The notes below the pieces were generated by a model, which searched no databases, had not been told where the DNA came from, and saw only the letters and a program-made list of their open reading frames with translations. From the NCBI GenBank assembly GCA_009783025.1, contig WRHY01000009.1, positions 1 through 39,325 on the forward strand: a stretch of 39,325 bases of DNA, written 5' to 3'. The DNA is from Desulfovibrionaceae bacterium (GTDB taxonomy: Bacteria > Desulfobacterota > Desulfovibrionia > Desulfovibrionales > Desulfovibrionaceae). Shown piece after piece: positions 1-8,150 of the stretch. A program made the translations under genes and the position numbers. Numbering within the stretch: position 1 is the stretch's first letter; every line of letters begins with the position of its first letter.

Positions 1-168
1 GTCGTTATGGTCTTTTATAGCGCTTTCATGGGCATCCACGGCGTCGTTATAGACTTTCTCGGCCTGGTCATAGTCCGTCAGGGCGTCGTTATGGTCTTTT
101 ATGGCGCTTTCATGGGCATCCACGGCGTCGTTATAGGCTTTCTCGGCGTCGTCATAGGCTGCCAGGGC
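1..168. repeat. 84-bp tandem repeat inside adhesin gene (two units, 28 residues each)
   Basis: The unit starting at position 1 recurs at position 85, nearly identical. In the minus-strand frame it encodes YNDAVDAHESAIKDHND followed by ALTDYDQAEK. The period is a multiple of three, so copy number can change without breaking the frame. The array may continue beyond the left edge. Confidence 0.85.
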
Positions 169-2643
169 GGCTTCCCGGGTTTCCATGGCTGCTTCATAGG
201 CTTGCATGGCAGCGGCATAGGCTTGCATGGCAGCGGCATAGTCCGCATCGCTCACGCTCAAGTCCAAAGCTGCCGCCATGGCGGTTTCATAGGCTGCCTG
301 GGCGGCTTCATAGGCTTGCACGGCGGCTTCATGGGCTGCCTGGGCTTCGTTATAAGCTGCCTCAACGACTCCAAAGGCTGCCTCGGCGGCATCATAGGTG
401 GCCTGGGCGGCTGCCTCGATGCCCTGGGCCTTTCCTAAGGCTTCCTGGGCGGCTTTCAAGGCGTCAGCGACGGCTTCAGCGGCTTCATTAACGGCCGTAA
501 GGTCCTGGGCCTTTCCTAAGGCTTCCTGGGCGGCTTCCAAGGCTGTTTGGACGGCTTCAGCGGCTTCATTAACGGCCGTAAGGTCCTGGGCCTTTCCTAA
601 GGCTTCCTGGGCGGCTTCCAAGGCTGTTTGGACGGCTTCAGCGGCTTCATTAACGGCCGTAAGGTCCTGGGCCTTTCCTAAGGCTTCCTGGGCGGCTTCC
701 AAGGCTGTTTGGACGGCTTCAGCGGCTTCATTAACGGCCGTAAGGTCCTGGGCCTTTCCTAAGGCTTCCTGGGCGGCTTTCAAGGCGTCAGTGACGGCTT
801 TAGCGGCTTCATCGACGGCCGTAAGGTCCTGGGCGGCTTTCAAGGCTTCCTTGGCGTCTTCAATGGCTTTATCGACGGCTTCAACGGCGGCCTTCTTGTC
901 TTCATAGGCGACCAGGGCGGCTTCATAGAGTACTATGAGATCGCCATGGTTTTCCAAGTCTTCCAGGTACTTCACGTATAGGTCGTCATATGCGTCCTTG
1001 TCGGGCAGGTACTGCGCATATTCTTCGTCATATGTGTCCTTGTCGAGCAGGTACTGCGCGTATAGCTCGTCATAGGCTGCTTTTTCTTCCAAATAGCCCG
1101 CATAGTCATCATATCCTACAGCATCAAGTCCTGTTACTCTAAAGGCAGTGTTGCCTCCGCCCATGCTTACAGATTTGATTATCCAACCGTCTTCCGCAGT
1201 GACAACTATCTTGTTGTTCTCAAACTTCATCTCCGATGATGGCAGCGTAACTGTACGCTCATTCCCGTCTGCATCGATAAGTATCGCTGAACCTTTAACG
1301 TTGCTTGCGGTAAGACCAACAGTATTAAAGCTCAGGGAAGTCATTGACGGCAGGGCCGGGGTGACGCCTGGGGCTGTGTAGGCAACTTCAAAGACAAGCG
1401 TACCCGCGCCACTACCACTATTACTGTTTGGGGCCACGAATCCATTGTTGCCGCCAAAAGGTTGCTGCTTGCCATCCGGATCATAACCTTTAATTATGAA
1501 TGCAGGAATACCACCAAAACTGTTACCACTACCATCGCCGTTCTTTCTACCGAAAATCCCATTAAGGTAGTTAAATTGGTACGTCTGGATATTTCCACCC
1601 GCCAGACCAAGAGAGGCAAACGGTGTTACTACGTCAAGTTCCGGCTCTCTCGGCTCTCTCGGCTCTCTCGGCTCTTTCGGCTCTTTCGGGGGCGTCGGCT
1701 CTTCAAATGGCGGGGTCGGCGGCTCCAGCGCTTCCACTGGATCACCTTTGAAGTCCAGCTCTTTCGGCTCACCCAGTGGACGCTCGTCGAACTTCCGCTC
1801 TTCCGTCCCACCCAGTGGACGCTCTACGAGCTCCCGCTCACCCGTCCCACCCAGTGGACGCTCTACGAGCTCCCGCTCACCCGTTTCACCCAGTGGACGC
1901 TCTACGAGCTCCCGCTCACCCGTCCCACCCAGTGGACGCTCTACGAGCTCCCGCTCACCCGTTTCACCCAGTGGACGCTCGTCGAACTTCCGCTCTTCCG
2001 TCCCACCCAGTGGACGCTCTACGAGCTCACGCTCACCCGTTTCACCCAGTGGACGCTCTACGAAAGGCGGCAGAGGAGTCGGCGGTTGAAGCCCGAAAGC
2101 CGGCTGTGTCAGCAGCGGCGCATTCGGCGCCTCCGGCGCTATCGGAAGCTCCCTCGGAGCGGTGACGGCACCCACAACCGCAGGCCCTTCAGCCTGTTCG
2201 GGCACTTCCGTTCCTCTTGCCCAGTAGTCCGTGCCGAGCTGGCCGAATTTATCCACGCCGCCCATGAGGTTGCCCGCGTCATCGGCATAGTTGGTGCCGC
2301 CGCCCGGAGGAGGCCCGGCGGCGGGACCGGCCGCGGTGGTCATATCCAGATCGCTGCCCGAAAAGAAGTCGGCGCTGGCAACGACCGTGCCGTCGGGCAG
2401 AGTGAGGTTCGGCAGGCTTTGGTCACCCACCACGAAAAAATCGGTAACGGTTACTTTACCGCCGCCGTCCACTTCAAATACCAGGCTGTTGCCTTCCCGG
2501 CTGGTGGTGGCGGTGGAGGGGTCAAAATTCAGTTGCAGTGTGCCGTTTGGCGAGGAGGCAACAGCAACGTTGGCTCCAGTATCCGGTTTGGGCACGGCAA
2601 CGGTCTGGCCTGAAACATTGGCATTAGTGATGACTTGAGTCAT
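1..2643 (-). CDS. Giant repeat-rich surface adhesin, N-terminal part (retention-module type); runs off left edge
   Basis: Open from ATG at 2643 to the window edge (881 codons, no stop). The N-terminus (MTQVITNANVSGQ; then a beta-rich stretch with FDPSTATTSREGNSLVFEV and DFFVVGD up to about residue 100) resembles the cell-side retention module of large LapA/BapA-like type I secreted adhesins in Desulfovibrionaceae. Next come a Gly/Pro-rich linker, eight 13-residue repeats (about residues 187-290, unit like GERELVERPLGGT), an EPR/EPK run, a globular beta domain (about 350-500), then a long Ala/Tyr/Asp-rich segment likely to be helical or coiled coil, with 27- and 28-residue repeats. RTX repeats and the secretion signal would lie outside the window. 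Antisense frames are open only because the repeats are GC-rich. A response regulator is transcribed divergently. The family call is inference from architecture; the open frame is direct. Confidence 0.72.
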   Translation of the reverse strand, partial: MTQVITNANVSGQTVAVPKPDTGANVAVASSPNGTLQLNFDPSTATTSREGNSLVFEVDGGGKVTVTDFFVVGDQSLPNLTLPDGTVVASADFFSGSDLDMTTAAGPAAGPPPGGGTNYADDAGNLMGGVDKFGQLGTDYWARGTEVPEQAEGPAVVGAVTAPRELPIAPEAPNAPLLTQPAFGLQPPTPLPPFVERPLGETGERELVERPLGGTEERKFDERPLGETGERELVERPLGGTGERELVERPLGETGERELVERPLGGTGERELVERPLGGTEERKFDERPLGEPKELDFKGDPVEALEPPTPPFEEPTPPKEPKEPREPREPREPELDVVTPFASLGLAGGNIQTYQFNYLNGIFGRKNGDGSGNSFGGIPAFIIKGYDPDGKQQPFGGNNGFVAPNSNSGSGAGTLVFEVAYTAPGVTPALPSMTSLSFNTVGLTASNVKGSAILIDADGNERTVTLPSSEMKFENNKIVVTAEDGWIIKSVSMGGGNTAFRVTGLDAVGYDDYAGYLEEKAAYDELYAQYLLDKDTYDEEYAQYLPDKDAYDDLYVKYLEDLENHGDLIVLYEAALVAYEDKKAAVEAVDKAIEDAKEALKAAQDLTAVDEAAKAVTDALKAAQEALGKAQDLTAVNEAAEAVQTALEAAQEALGKAQDLTAVNEAAEAVQTALEAAQEALGKAQDLTAVNEAAEAVQTALEAAQEALGKAQDLTAVNEAAEAVADALKAAQEALGKAQGIEAAAQATYDAAEAAFGVVEAAYNEAQAAHEAAVQAYEAAQAAYETAMAAALDLSVSDADYAAAMQAYAAAMQAYEAAMETREAALAAYDDAEKAYNDAVDAHESAIKDHNDALTDYDQAEKVYNDAVDAHESAIKDHND
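420..824. repeat. 81-bp tandem repeat inside adhesin gene (about five units, 27 residues each)
   Basis: The same start motif (CCTGGGCCTTTCCTAAGG, + strand) recurs every 81 bp near 420, 501, 582, 663 and 744, with a degenerate unit at 825. On the coding strand the unit reads QDLTAVNEAAEAVQTA then LEAAQEALGKA, a probable helical segment. The middle units are almost identical in DNA, which indicates recent duplication. Confidence 0.88.
1772..2083. repeat. 39-bp tandem repeat inside adhesin gene (eight units, 13 residues each)
   Basis: CCCAGTGGACGCTC recurs at 1772, 1811, 1850, 1889, 1928, 1967, 2006 and 2045, exactly every 39 bp. The coding strand gives GERELVERPLGGT-like units, alternating T-E/T-G and F-D/L-V variants. 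A 9-bp repeat encoding EPR/EPK follows at about 1640-1690. This is a probable stalk or linker. Confidence 0.9.
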
Positions 2644-2912
2644 GGTATCCCCCTGTGACTGATTGTGGTTGCAGAATGAACATTACCCGCCACCCGTTCC
2701 GCAAAGCGGATTTACCCCTACGGAGTGGACGATGTTCCTCTGATCTTTAGTGGGATACTAGCGCAAACGAAGCTGAAAAGTATGTCAACAAAATTTTAAA
2801 GTATTACATTTTACTACAAGTGCAACATTAGTCCATCGCTTATGATATACATGCAAAAAATATGAGATGCAACCCTCTATCTTTAACGATGTATCGCGGA
2901 GGGCGTTCTGTA
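2644..2912. other. AT-rich divergent intergenic region between adhesin and response regulator
   Basis: The spacer becomes AT-rich towards the regulator, unlike its surroundings. A short hairpin (TCCGC-AAA-GCGGA) lies near 2698-2711. A TATGAT-like -10 for the regulator is visible near 2840. A shine-dalgarno GGAGGG at 2898-2903 serves the regulator start at 2913. No clear operator was recognised. Confidence 0.45.
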
Positions 2913-3656
2913 ATGTCTATTGAAAAGCTTCCTGTTGAAAAACCCCCTGTTCATACTCTGGTCATTGACGATGATGCACGTCTGCAGGATGGCGTGCGTG
3001 ACTATCTTGAGCCCTACGGGTACAAGATCAGCGCCTTGCCCGGCGGTGAAAATATCGAAGCCGGGTTGAAAGCGCTGCAGCCGGACATCATTCTGCTGGA
3101 TGTGATGCTTCCCGGTGAGGACGGATTTTCCGTTCTCAGGCGTCTGCGAAACCTGTCCCAGGTGCCCGTGATCATGGTTTCGGCCCGCAGCGAAGACATT
3201 GACAGGATTCTCGGCCTTGAACTGGGTGCTGACGACTATATTGCCAAACCTTTTAACCCGCGTGAACTTTTGGCCAGGATGAAGGCCGTATTGCGCAGGG
3301 CGCCGACCGAGAAGGAGGCGCGGAAGGAACCCGTGCCCGACAAGCCCGCGGGCCTTATTACCACCGGCAGCGTAACGCTTGATTGTACCTGCCAGACCTT
3401 GAAAATCCGGGACAGGGAAAAGGCGCTCTCCACAGCCGAGTTTGCGATTATCCGCGTCTTCATGGAACACGCGGGCGAAGTGCTCAGCCGTGACGATATC
3501 ATCAATCTGGCTTTCGGCAACGACTACCATGTCAACGACCGCAGTATTGATGTGCACATTACCCGGCTGCGCAAGCTGCTGCGCAGCCTCGGCGATGATG
3601 GCGTCCGGATCCTCACCGTCTGGGGAAGAGGCTACCGCTGGATTGCGAAGGGCTGA
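2913..3656 (+). CDS. OmpR/PhoB-family response regulator (orphan)
   Basis: This 247-residue two-component regulator binds DNA after phosphorylation. The receiver domain occupies about residues 14-130: acidic pocket VIDDD (D19-D21), phospho-acceptor D63 in LLDVMLPGEDG, Ser90 in MVSA and Lys112 in DYIAKPF. The C-terminal winged helix (about 155-245) ends in ILTVWGRGYRW, the usual OmpR-class signature. The start at 2913 is chosen because GGAGGG lies 9 nt upstream; an in-frame ATG at 2862 lacks such a site and adds an unconserved 17-residue tail. No histidine kinase is nearby, so the partner is unknown. Divergence from the giant adhesin suggests it may control that gene, but this is inference from position only. 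Confidence 0.9.
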   Translation: MSIEKLPVEKPPVHTLVIDDDARLQDGVRDYLEPYGYKISALPGGENIEAGLKALQPDIILLDVMLPGEDGFSVLRRLRNLSQVPVIMVSARSEDIDRILGLELGADDYIAKPFNPRELLARMKAVLRRAPTEKEARKEPVPDKPAGLITTGSVTLDCTCQTLKIRDREKALSTAEFAIIRVFMEHAGEVLSRDDIINLAFGNDYHVNDRSIDVHITRLRKLLRSLGDDGVRILTVWGRGYRWIAKG

Positions 3657-3679
3657 CGCGCCGCGCCGGGTATCGGCGC

Positions 3680-5014
3680 TCAGGCGGCATAGCCTCGATT
3701 CCGCCCGCCCAAGGTCAGAACGCCGGATACCACCAGACCGGCATAGCTCCAGAGCGGATTGCCGGCAAGCGCGGCCGTCAGCCCGAGCAGGCCGCCCAAG
3801 GCAACGGCAACGCGGGCAAAACGCGGATCAATGCTTCTTTTCCCATGCAGGAGCAGGCCGATGCCTACCGGCATCACCACACCGCAGGCGAACACGTCAT
3901 AGGCCATGAGCAGGAAGCCCAGAATACTCTTGCCCCACAGGCTCACCGCCGCTCCGGCCAGGCCGAGCAGCATGACGCAGGCCTGTTCCCGCCGCACCGA
4001 ACGGGACGGGATCGCGGGCCGTGAAACCGTTCCGAGCAGGTCAAAGCTGAGCACTGTGGCCGCTGTGACCAGGCAGGAATCGGCTGAGGACACAATGGCG
4101 CTGATCAGGGCAAAGGATACCACCAGATGCATCCAGTAGGGCATGACCGTGCCCAGCACTGAGGTCAGCACTTCGTCCTGCGGGGTCTGGGCCGGAATAA
4201 GCCCCTTGCAGGCAAGGCCCACGGCCACGATGAGGGCCGCGCACAGGGCAATGCCCGCCGCGCCGATCAGGCCGCCGATCCGGGCGCTCCGTTCATCCCT
4301 GGCCGAAAGCATGCGCCCGAACAGCATGGGGCAGACAACATAGTTCGCGCCCACAATCACCAGAAAATACAGCAGCTTGTCCGTCGGAAAAGCCGCATTC
4401 ACAGCCTCCAGCCGCACGGCTCCGGTCCAGGCGGGATTATGCCGCGTCAGCCAGATCAGCATGATTACCAGGGAGGAAAGAATGAGCAGGGCCTGAATAC
4501 GGTCCGTGCGCATGATGGCTGACTGCCCGCCAAGCGTGTGGCCGCAAACCAGCGCCAGACCGATCAGCAGGCAGGGCAAGGGGGAGAAGCCGGTCAAGGA
4601 TCCGAGCACACGGCCCAGGGCTGAAAACTGCGCCGCCAGAATAGCTACCCAGGCCACCACAATAACCGCGGATATAACCGGCCGCACTGACGGACCGAGA
4701 AAGGCCTCCACCATGTGCGGCAGGGTATAGGCCCCGCTGGCGCGCACTTTGCGGGCCAGGGCCAAGGAAAGCAACACCAGTCCGGCCGCTCCCGCTCCCA
4801 GCCACCAGAAGGCCGGAGTGCCCACGGCAAAGGCCATGCCGATCACGCCTATGGTCGCGGACGCGCCCACGCAGGAAACAAAGATCGAAAAGCCCACGCT
4901 CCAGGCTCCGCTCTCCCTGTTGTTCACATAAAAACTGTCGGGCGTGCGGCGCGCGGTAACGAAGCCCACCCAGAAAATGACCAGAGCGTAAAGAAAAAGA
5001 AGCGCGAATGCCAT
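3680..5014 (-). CDS. Sodium:solute symporter (SSS) family transporter in the biotin operon
   Basis: This 444-residue protein has about 12-13 hydrophobic segments across its whole length, in the cytoplasmic membrane. The N-terminus (MAFALLFLYALVIFWVGF), the motif DSFYVNNRESGAWSVGFSIF, and conserved GASATIGVIGMAF and DRIQALL match the Na+/solute symporter fold. ATG at 5014 has TAGGAA 5 nt upstream and begins 15 nt after the bioDA stop, so it is almost certainly in the bio operon and under the same BirA control. A transporter with this placement probably imports biotin or a biotin precursor. The substrate is inference; family members also carry sugars, pantothenate and carboxylates. Confidence 0.85.
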   Translation of the reverse strand: MAFALLFLYALVIFWVGFVTARRTPDSFYVNNRESGAWSVGFSIFVSCVGASATIGVIGMAFAVGTPAFWWLGAGAAGLVLLSLALARKVRASGAYTLPHMVEAFLGPSVRPVISAVIVVAWVAILAAQFSALGRVLGSLTGFSPLPCLLIGLALVCGHTLGGQSAIMRTDRIQALLILSSLVIMLIWLTRHNPAWTGAVRLEAVNAAFPTDKLLYFLVIVGANYVVCPMLFGRMLSARDERSARIGGLIGAAGIALCAALIVAVGLACKGLIPAQTPQDEVLTSVLGTVMPYWMHLVVSFALISAIVSSADSCLVTAATVLSFDLLGTVSRPAIPSRSVRREQACVMLLGLAGAAVSLWGKSILGFLLMAYDVFACGVVMPVGIGLLLHGKRSIDPRFARVAVALGGLLGLTAALAGNPLWSYAGLVVSGVLTLGGRNRGYAA

Positions 5015-5029
5015 GCGTGTTCCTACAGT

Positions 5030-7102
5030 CTATCGCCACATGCCCTGATCCAGGGCACGATACACGGCGGTGCAAAGAGCGGCGATATCATCATCCGTGG
5101 CCACGTAGGGCGGCATGAGATAGATCAGCTTGCCGAAAGGACGTATCCACACGCCCTGGTCCACAAAAAAGCTTTGCAGCCGCTCCATGTTCACTGCCCG
5201 CCGCATCTCCACCACGCCGATGGCGCCGAGAACGCGCACGTCCGCCACATCCGGTTGTCGGGCGCAGGGCGCAAGGCCCTGGCGCAAGCCTGTTTCCAGA
5301 CGGGCCACATCCGCCTGCCAGGTTCCGCCCGCAATCAGTTCCAGGCTGGCTTCGGCCACGGCGCAGGCCAGCGGATTGGCCATAAAGGTCGGGCCGTGCA
5401 TGAACACTCCGCCGTCCCGCGAAATGCCTTCGGCAACCTCGCGCGTGGCCAGAGTCGCGGCCAGGGTCAGCACCCCGCCGCTCAATCCTTTGCCCAGGCA
5501 GAGAATATCCGGCTCGACCTCCGCATGTTCACAGGCGAACAACCTGCCCGTGCGGCCGAAGCCCGTGGCAATCTCGTCCAGGATGAGCAGGCAGCCGTGC
5601 TGTTTGCACAGGCCATGCACAGCGCGCAGAAAATCCGGGTGATAGAACCACATGCCGCCCGCGCCCTGCACAATGGGTTCCAGGATGACCGCGGCCACGG
5701 AATCCGCATGCGCGGCTAGCACTTCGGCAAAAGCCCGCTCCGAAGCGGGGTCATAGGGCGCGTCAAAACGGCACTCGGGCCGGGGAGCGAAAATCTGCCG
5801 GGGCAGGATGCCGGAAAAAAGCGCGTGCATGCCGTTTTCCGGGTCACAAACGCTCATGGCCCCAAGGGTGTCGCCGTGGTAGCCGCCCCGGACCGTCAGT
5901 ATACGGGTACGCCGCGTGTCGCCCGTTGCCTGCCAATATTGCAGAGCCATCTTGAGGGCCGCCTCCACGGCCACGGACCCGGAATCGGCGAAAAAGACGT
6001 GCTCCAGCGTTGCCGGAACCATATCCAGAAGCCTTTGGCCCAGACGCACGGCAGGCGCGTGGGTCAGGCCCCCGAACATGACGTGCGGCAGTGTTTCCGC
6101 CTGGGTTTGCAGCGCCCGCATGAGCGCGGGATGCCGATACCCGTGGATGGCGCACCACCAGGAAGCCATGCCGTCGATAAGTTCGCGGCCGTCCCTGAGC
6201 CGGATGCGCGACCCGTGGCTGCCCGTGGCTTCCCAGACCCGGAGGGGGCGCAGGGCCGAGGTATAGGGATGCCAGAGGTGCTCCCGGTCAAAGCGCAGCA
6301 GATCAGCGTTGTCGAAGTTGTCAGGCTGTATTGGGGCTCCGCCCCTCCATTCCAGAGCTTCCAACACCGGGGCCAGGCTGCGCGCGGCCTGGTCCCAGGC
6401 TGTTTGCCGCTCTGACGAACACGGCGCGTTCAAGCCCGGCATATAGGGCAGTTCGGCCAGGCAAGGCTTTTTGCCGAGGCCGGCTATGATCAGCGGGTTA
6501 TCCCGACGAATGGTCCGCTCCAGTTCGCTCCGCGCCTCCTGCCCTTCTGCCATGATAAAACCGGGACAGGCCAGATCACGGGAACGGAGCGCCTCCAGGC
6601 TCAGCAAAGCATGGTTAACCGCCCCGAGCCGGTTGGCGGCCACAAGCAGGACAGGCCAGTTAAGCAGCGCGAACAGATCGCCCAAGGTTTCCGACTCGCT
6701 GATGGGGGTAAGCAGGCCGCCCGCGCCTTCCAGCAGGACCAGATTGCGGCAGGGGCCGGGCGCAATCCATTCCCGCACCGTCCTGGTGACCTCTTCGGCC
6801 AGCTCCCGCGCCGCCAGCGGTCTGTCTTCAATCCGGGCCGCAAGGTGGGGCGAACAGGCGGCCGCGAACAGGAACAAGGCTCGCGTGTCCGCGCCGGGCG
6901 CGGCTTCGCGGCACACGGCAAGATCAGGCGCCTGGGGCTTGTTCTGAGCATCCGGGACACTGCCGGTCTGTACCGGTTTGATCACCAGGGTACGCAAGCC
7001 CGCGGCCATTGCCGCGCGGGCCAGCGCGGCCGTAACCACGGTTTTTCCGGCATCCGTGTCGGTTCCGGCAATACACAGACACAGCGTGTTATCCGGCCGC
7101 AT
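5030..7102 (-). CDS. bioDA: Fused dethiobiotin synthetase (BioD) - DAPA aminotransferase (BioA)
   Basis: This 690-residue bifunctional enzyme covers two consecutive steps of biotin synthesis. The N-terminal third is BioD: P-loop GTDTDAGKT near residue 15 and EGAGGLLTPIS. The C-terminal two thirds is BioA, a PLP aminotransferase that makes 7,8-diaminopelargonate from KAPA: HLWHPYTSA, MASWWCAIHGY, LILDEIATGFGRTG and PLP-lysine motif CLGKGLSGG. The order in the pathway is BioA then BioD, opposite to the domain order. ATG at 7102 (GAGGG just upstream) is preferred over TTG at 7126; it overlaps the end of bioB by 14 nt. The linker (about residues 252-262) is encoded by a GC-rich hairpin matching the intergenic repeats of this window. 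Confidence 0.93.
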   Translation of the reverse strand: MRPDNTLCLCIAGTDTDAGKTVVTAALARAAMAAGLRTLVIKPVQTGSVPDAQNKPQAPDLAVCREAAPGADTRALFLFAAACSPHLAARIEDRPLAARELAEEVTRTVREWIAPGPCRNLVLLEGAGGLLTPISESETLGDLFALLNWPVLLVAANRLGAVNHALLSLEALRSRDLACPGFIMAEGQEARSELERTIRRDNPLIIAGLGKKPCLAELPYMPGLNAPCSSERQTAWDQAARSLAPVLEALEWRGGAPIQPDNFDNADLLRFDREHLWHPYTSALRPLRVWEATGSHGSRIRLRDGRELIDGMASWWCAIHGYRHPALMRALQTQAETLPHVMFGGLTHAPAVRLGQRLLDMVPATLEHVFFADSGSVAVEAALKMALQYWQATGDTRRTRILTVRGGYHGDTLGAMSVCDPENGMHALFSGILPRQIFAPRPECRFDAPYDPASERAFAEVLAAHADSVAAVILEPIVQGAGGMWFYHPDFLRAVHGLCKQHGCLLILDEIATGFGRTGRLFACEHAEVEPDILCLGKGLSGGVLTLAATLATREVAEGISRDGGVFMHGPTFMANPLACAVAEASLELIAGGTWQADVARLETGLRQGLAPCARQPDVADVRVLGAIGVVEMRRAVNMERLQSFFVDQGVWIRPFGKLIYLMPPYVATDDDIAALCTAVYRALDQGMWR

Positions 7103-8069
7103 GCGTCCCTCGATCCAAAGCGGCAAGGTCGCGGGTCAAAGCCAGATCGCGCTCAAAAGGACTGCCTTTTTCAGTCAGGTAATCGCCGACCATCATGCCG
7201 TTGGCGCAGGACAACAGGCCGAGGCGATCCCATGCGCCGAGCGTGCTTGCGCGTCCGCCACAGATGACAATATCCCGTTCCGGGTGCATCAGGCGCAGCA
7301 AGGCCAGAATGCCCAGGCCCTCGGCCGCGTCCAGCGGCTTGGCCGACTCCGTGCCTGTTCCCGGAATGGGCATGAGAAAATTGACCGGGATGGAGTCCAC
7401 CTGCATCTCTTGCAGGGTTTGCGCCAGTTCGATGCGCTGAGCCCAGCTTTCTCCAAGGCCGAAAAGCCCGCCGGAGCAGACGCGCAAACCCGCTTCCCTG
7501 GCCCGCAGCACAGTGTCGCAACGCACCTGGTAGTCATGCGTGCCGCAAATGGACGGATAAAAACTGCGCGCGGTTTCAAGGTTATGATGATAGCTGCTGA
7601 ACCCGGCTTCCTTGAGTTGTTGGGCCTTGTCCGGCGAGAGCGCGCCCAGGGAAGCGCACAGTTCAATGTCCACTTCCTGCCGGATCTGGCGGGCCGCCGC
7701 GCAGATCCGGGCAAAATCCTCTCGGCTCGGGCCTGCTCCGCTGGTAACGATGCCCATGCGCGTGACGCCGCGTCCGGCCAGTTCGCGGGCGCGGCCGAGC
7801 AGCGCCTCCCGCGTGACCAGAGGATAGACCGGGGTATTGGTCTTGTGATAGCGTGACTGAGCGCAAAAGGCGCAGTCTTCAGTGCAGCGGCCGGACTTGG
7901 CGTTGATTATGCCGCAGGTGAAACGCTCCGGCCCGGCAATAAGCCCGGCGGCGGCCATGAGCGCCGGGAGACGCGAAGACAGCAAAGGAGTAAGCTCCAG
8001 AGCTTCCACGGCCGAGAGCGCGCGCCCGGCCAGGGCCGCGTCGCATATCTTGAGTATCGGATCAGGCAT
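7089..8069 (-). CDS. bioB: Biotin synthase
   Basis: This radical SAM enzyme inserts sulfur into dethiobiotin, the last step of biotin synthesis. It has 326 residues, normal for the family. The CxxxCxxC cluster motif is C62-TED-C66-AF-C69, preceded by CGIINAKSG; YHHNLET and the GG(R)AS-type C-terminal motif are present. ATG at 8069 has AAGGAA 5 nt upstream. An upstream in-frame start at 8129 would run into the BirA operator region and is rejected. It is the first gene of the bioB-bioDA-symporter operon, read from the divergent region shared with birA. BioF, BioC and BioH are not in the window. Confidence 0.95.
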   Translation of the reverse strand: MPDPILKICDAALAGRALSAVEALELTPLLSSRLPALMAAAGLIAGPERFTCGIINAKSGRCTEDCAFCAQSRYHKTNTPVYPLVTREALLGRARELAGRGVTRMGIVTSGAGPSREDFARICAAARQIRQEVDIELCASLGALSPDKAQQLKEAGFSSYHHNLETARSFYPSICGTHDYQVRCDTVLRAREAGLRVCSGGLFGLGESWAQRIELAQTLQEMQVDSIPVNFLMPIPGTGTESAKPLDAAEGLGILALLRLMHPERDIVICGGRASTLGAWDRLGLLSCANGMMVGDYLTEKGSPFERDLALTRDLAALDRGTHAAG

Positions 8070-8116
8070 GGTGTTTCCTTGTTTTGCGCGGCCAATCATG
8101 GAGAATCCGCACTCTC

Positions 8117-8150
8117 TTGTCAACCACACTCGCGTATTAAAGGTTTACAA
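8117..8150. promoter_or_regulatory. BirA biotin operator
   Basis: TTGTCAACC (8117-8125), a 16-nt spacer, and GGTTTACAA (8142-8150) form an inverted repeat matching the classical BirA operator half-sites. It lies between divergent bioB and birA and ends directly at the birA TTG start codon. The birA ribosome-binding AAAGG (8139-8143) overlaps the right half-site, so holo-BirA could repress both directions. Confidence 0.9.

Noticed and set aside
398..907. Open + strand frame with perfect repeats (KASWAASKAVWTASAASL type)
   Set aside because: It is the antisense of the 81-bp repeats of the adhesin gene. The minus-strand frame is continuous from a plausible start at 2643 and gives a sensible helical protein.
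420..2083. Tandem repeats as a CRISPR array
   Set aside because: Units are contiguous without unique spacers, are multiples of three, and encode protein repeats.
1462..2613. 383-residue + strand frame rich in Arg, Leu and Thr
   Set aside because: Antisense of the adhesin proline repeat region; no ribosome-binding site and no recognisable protein.
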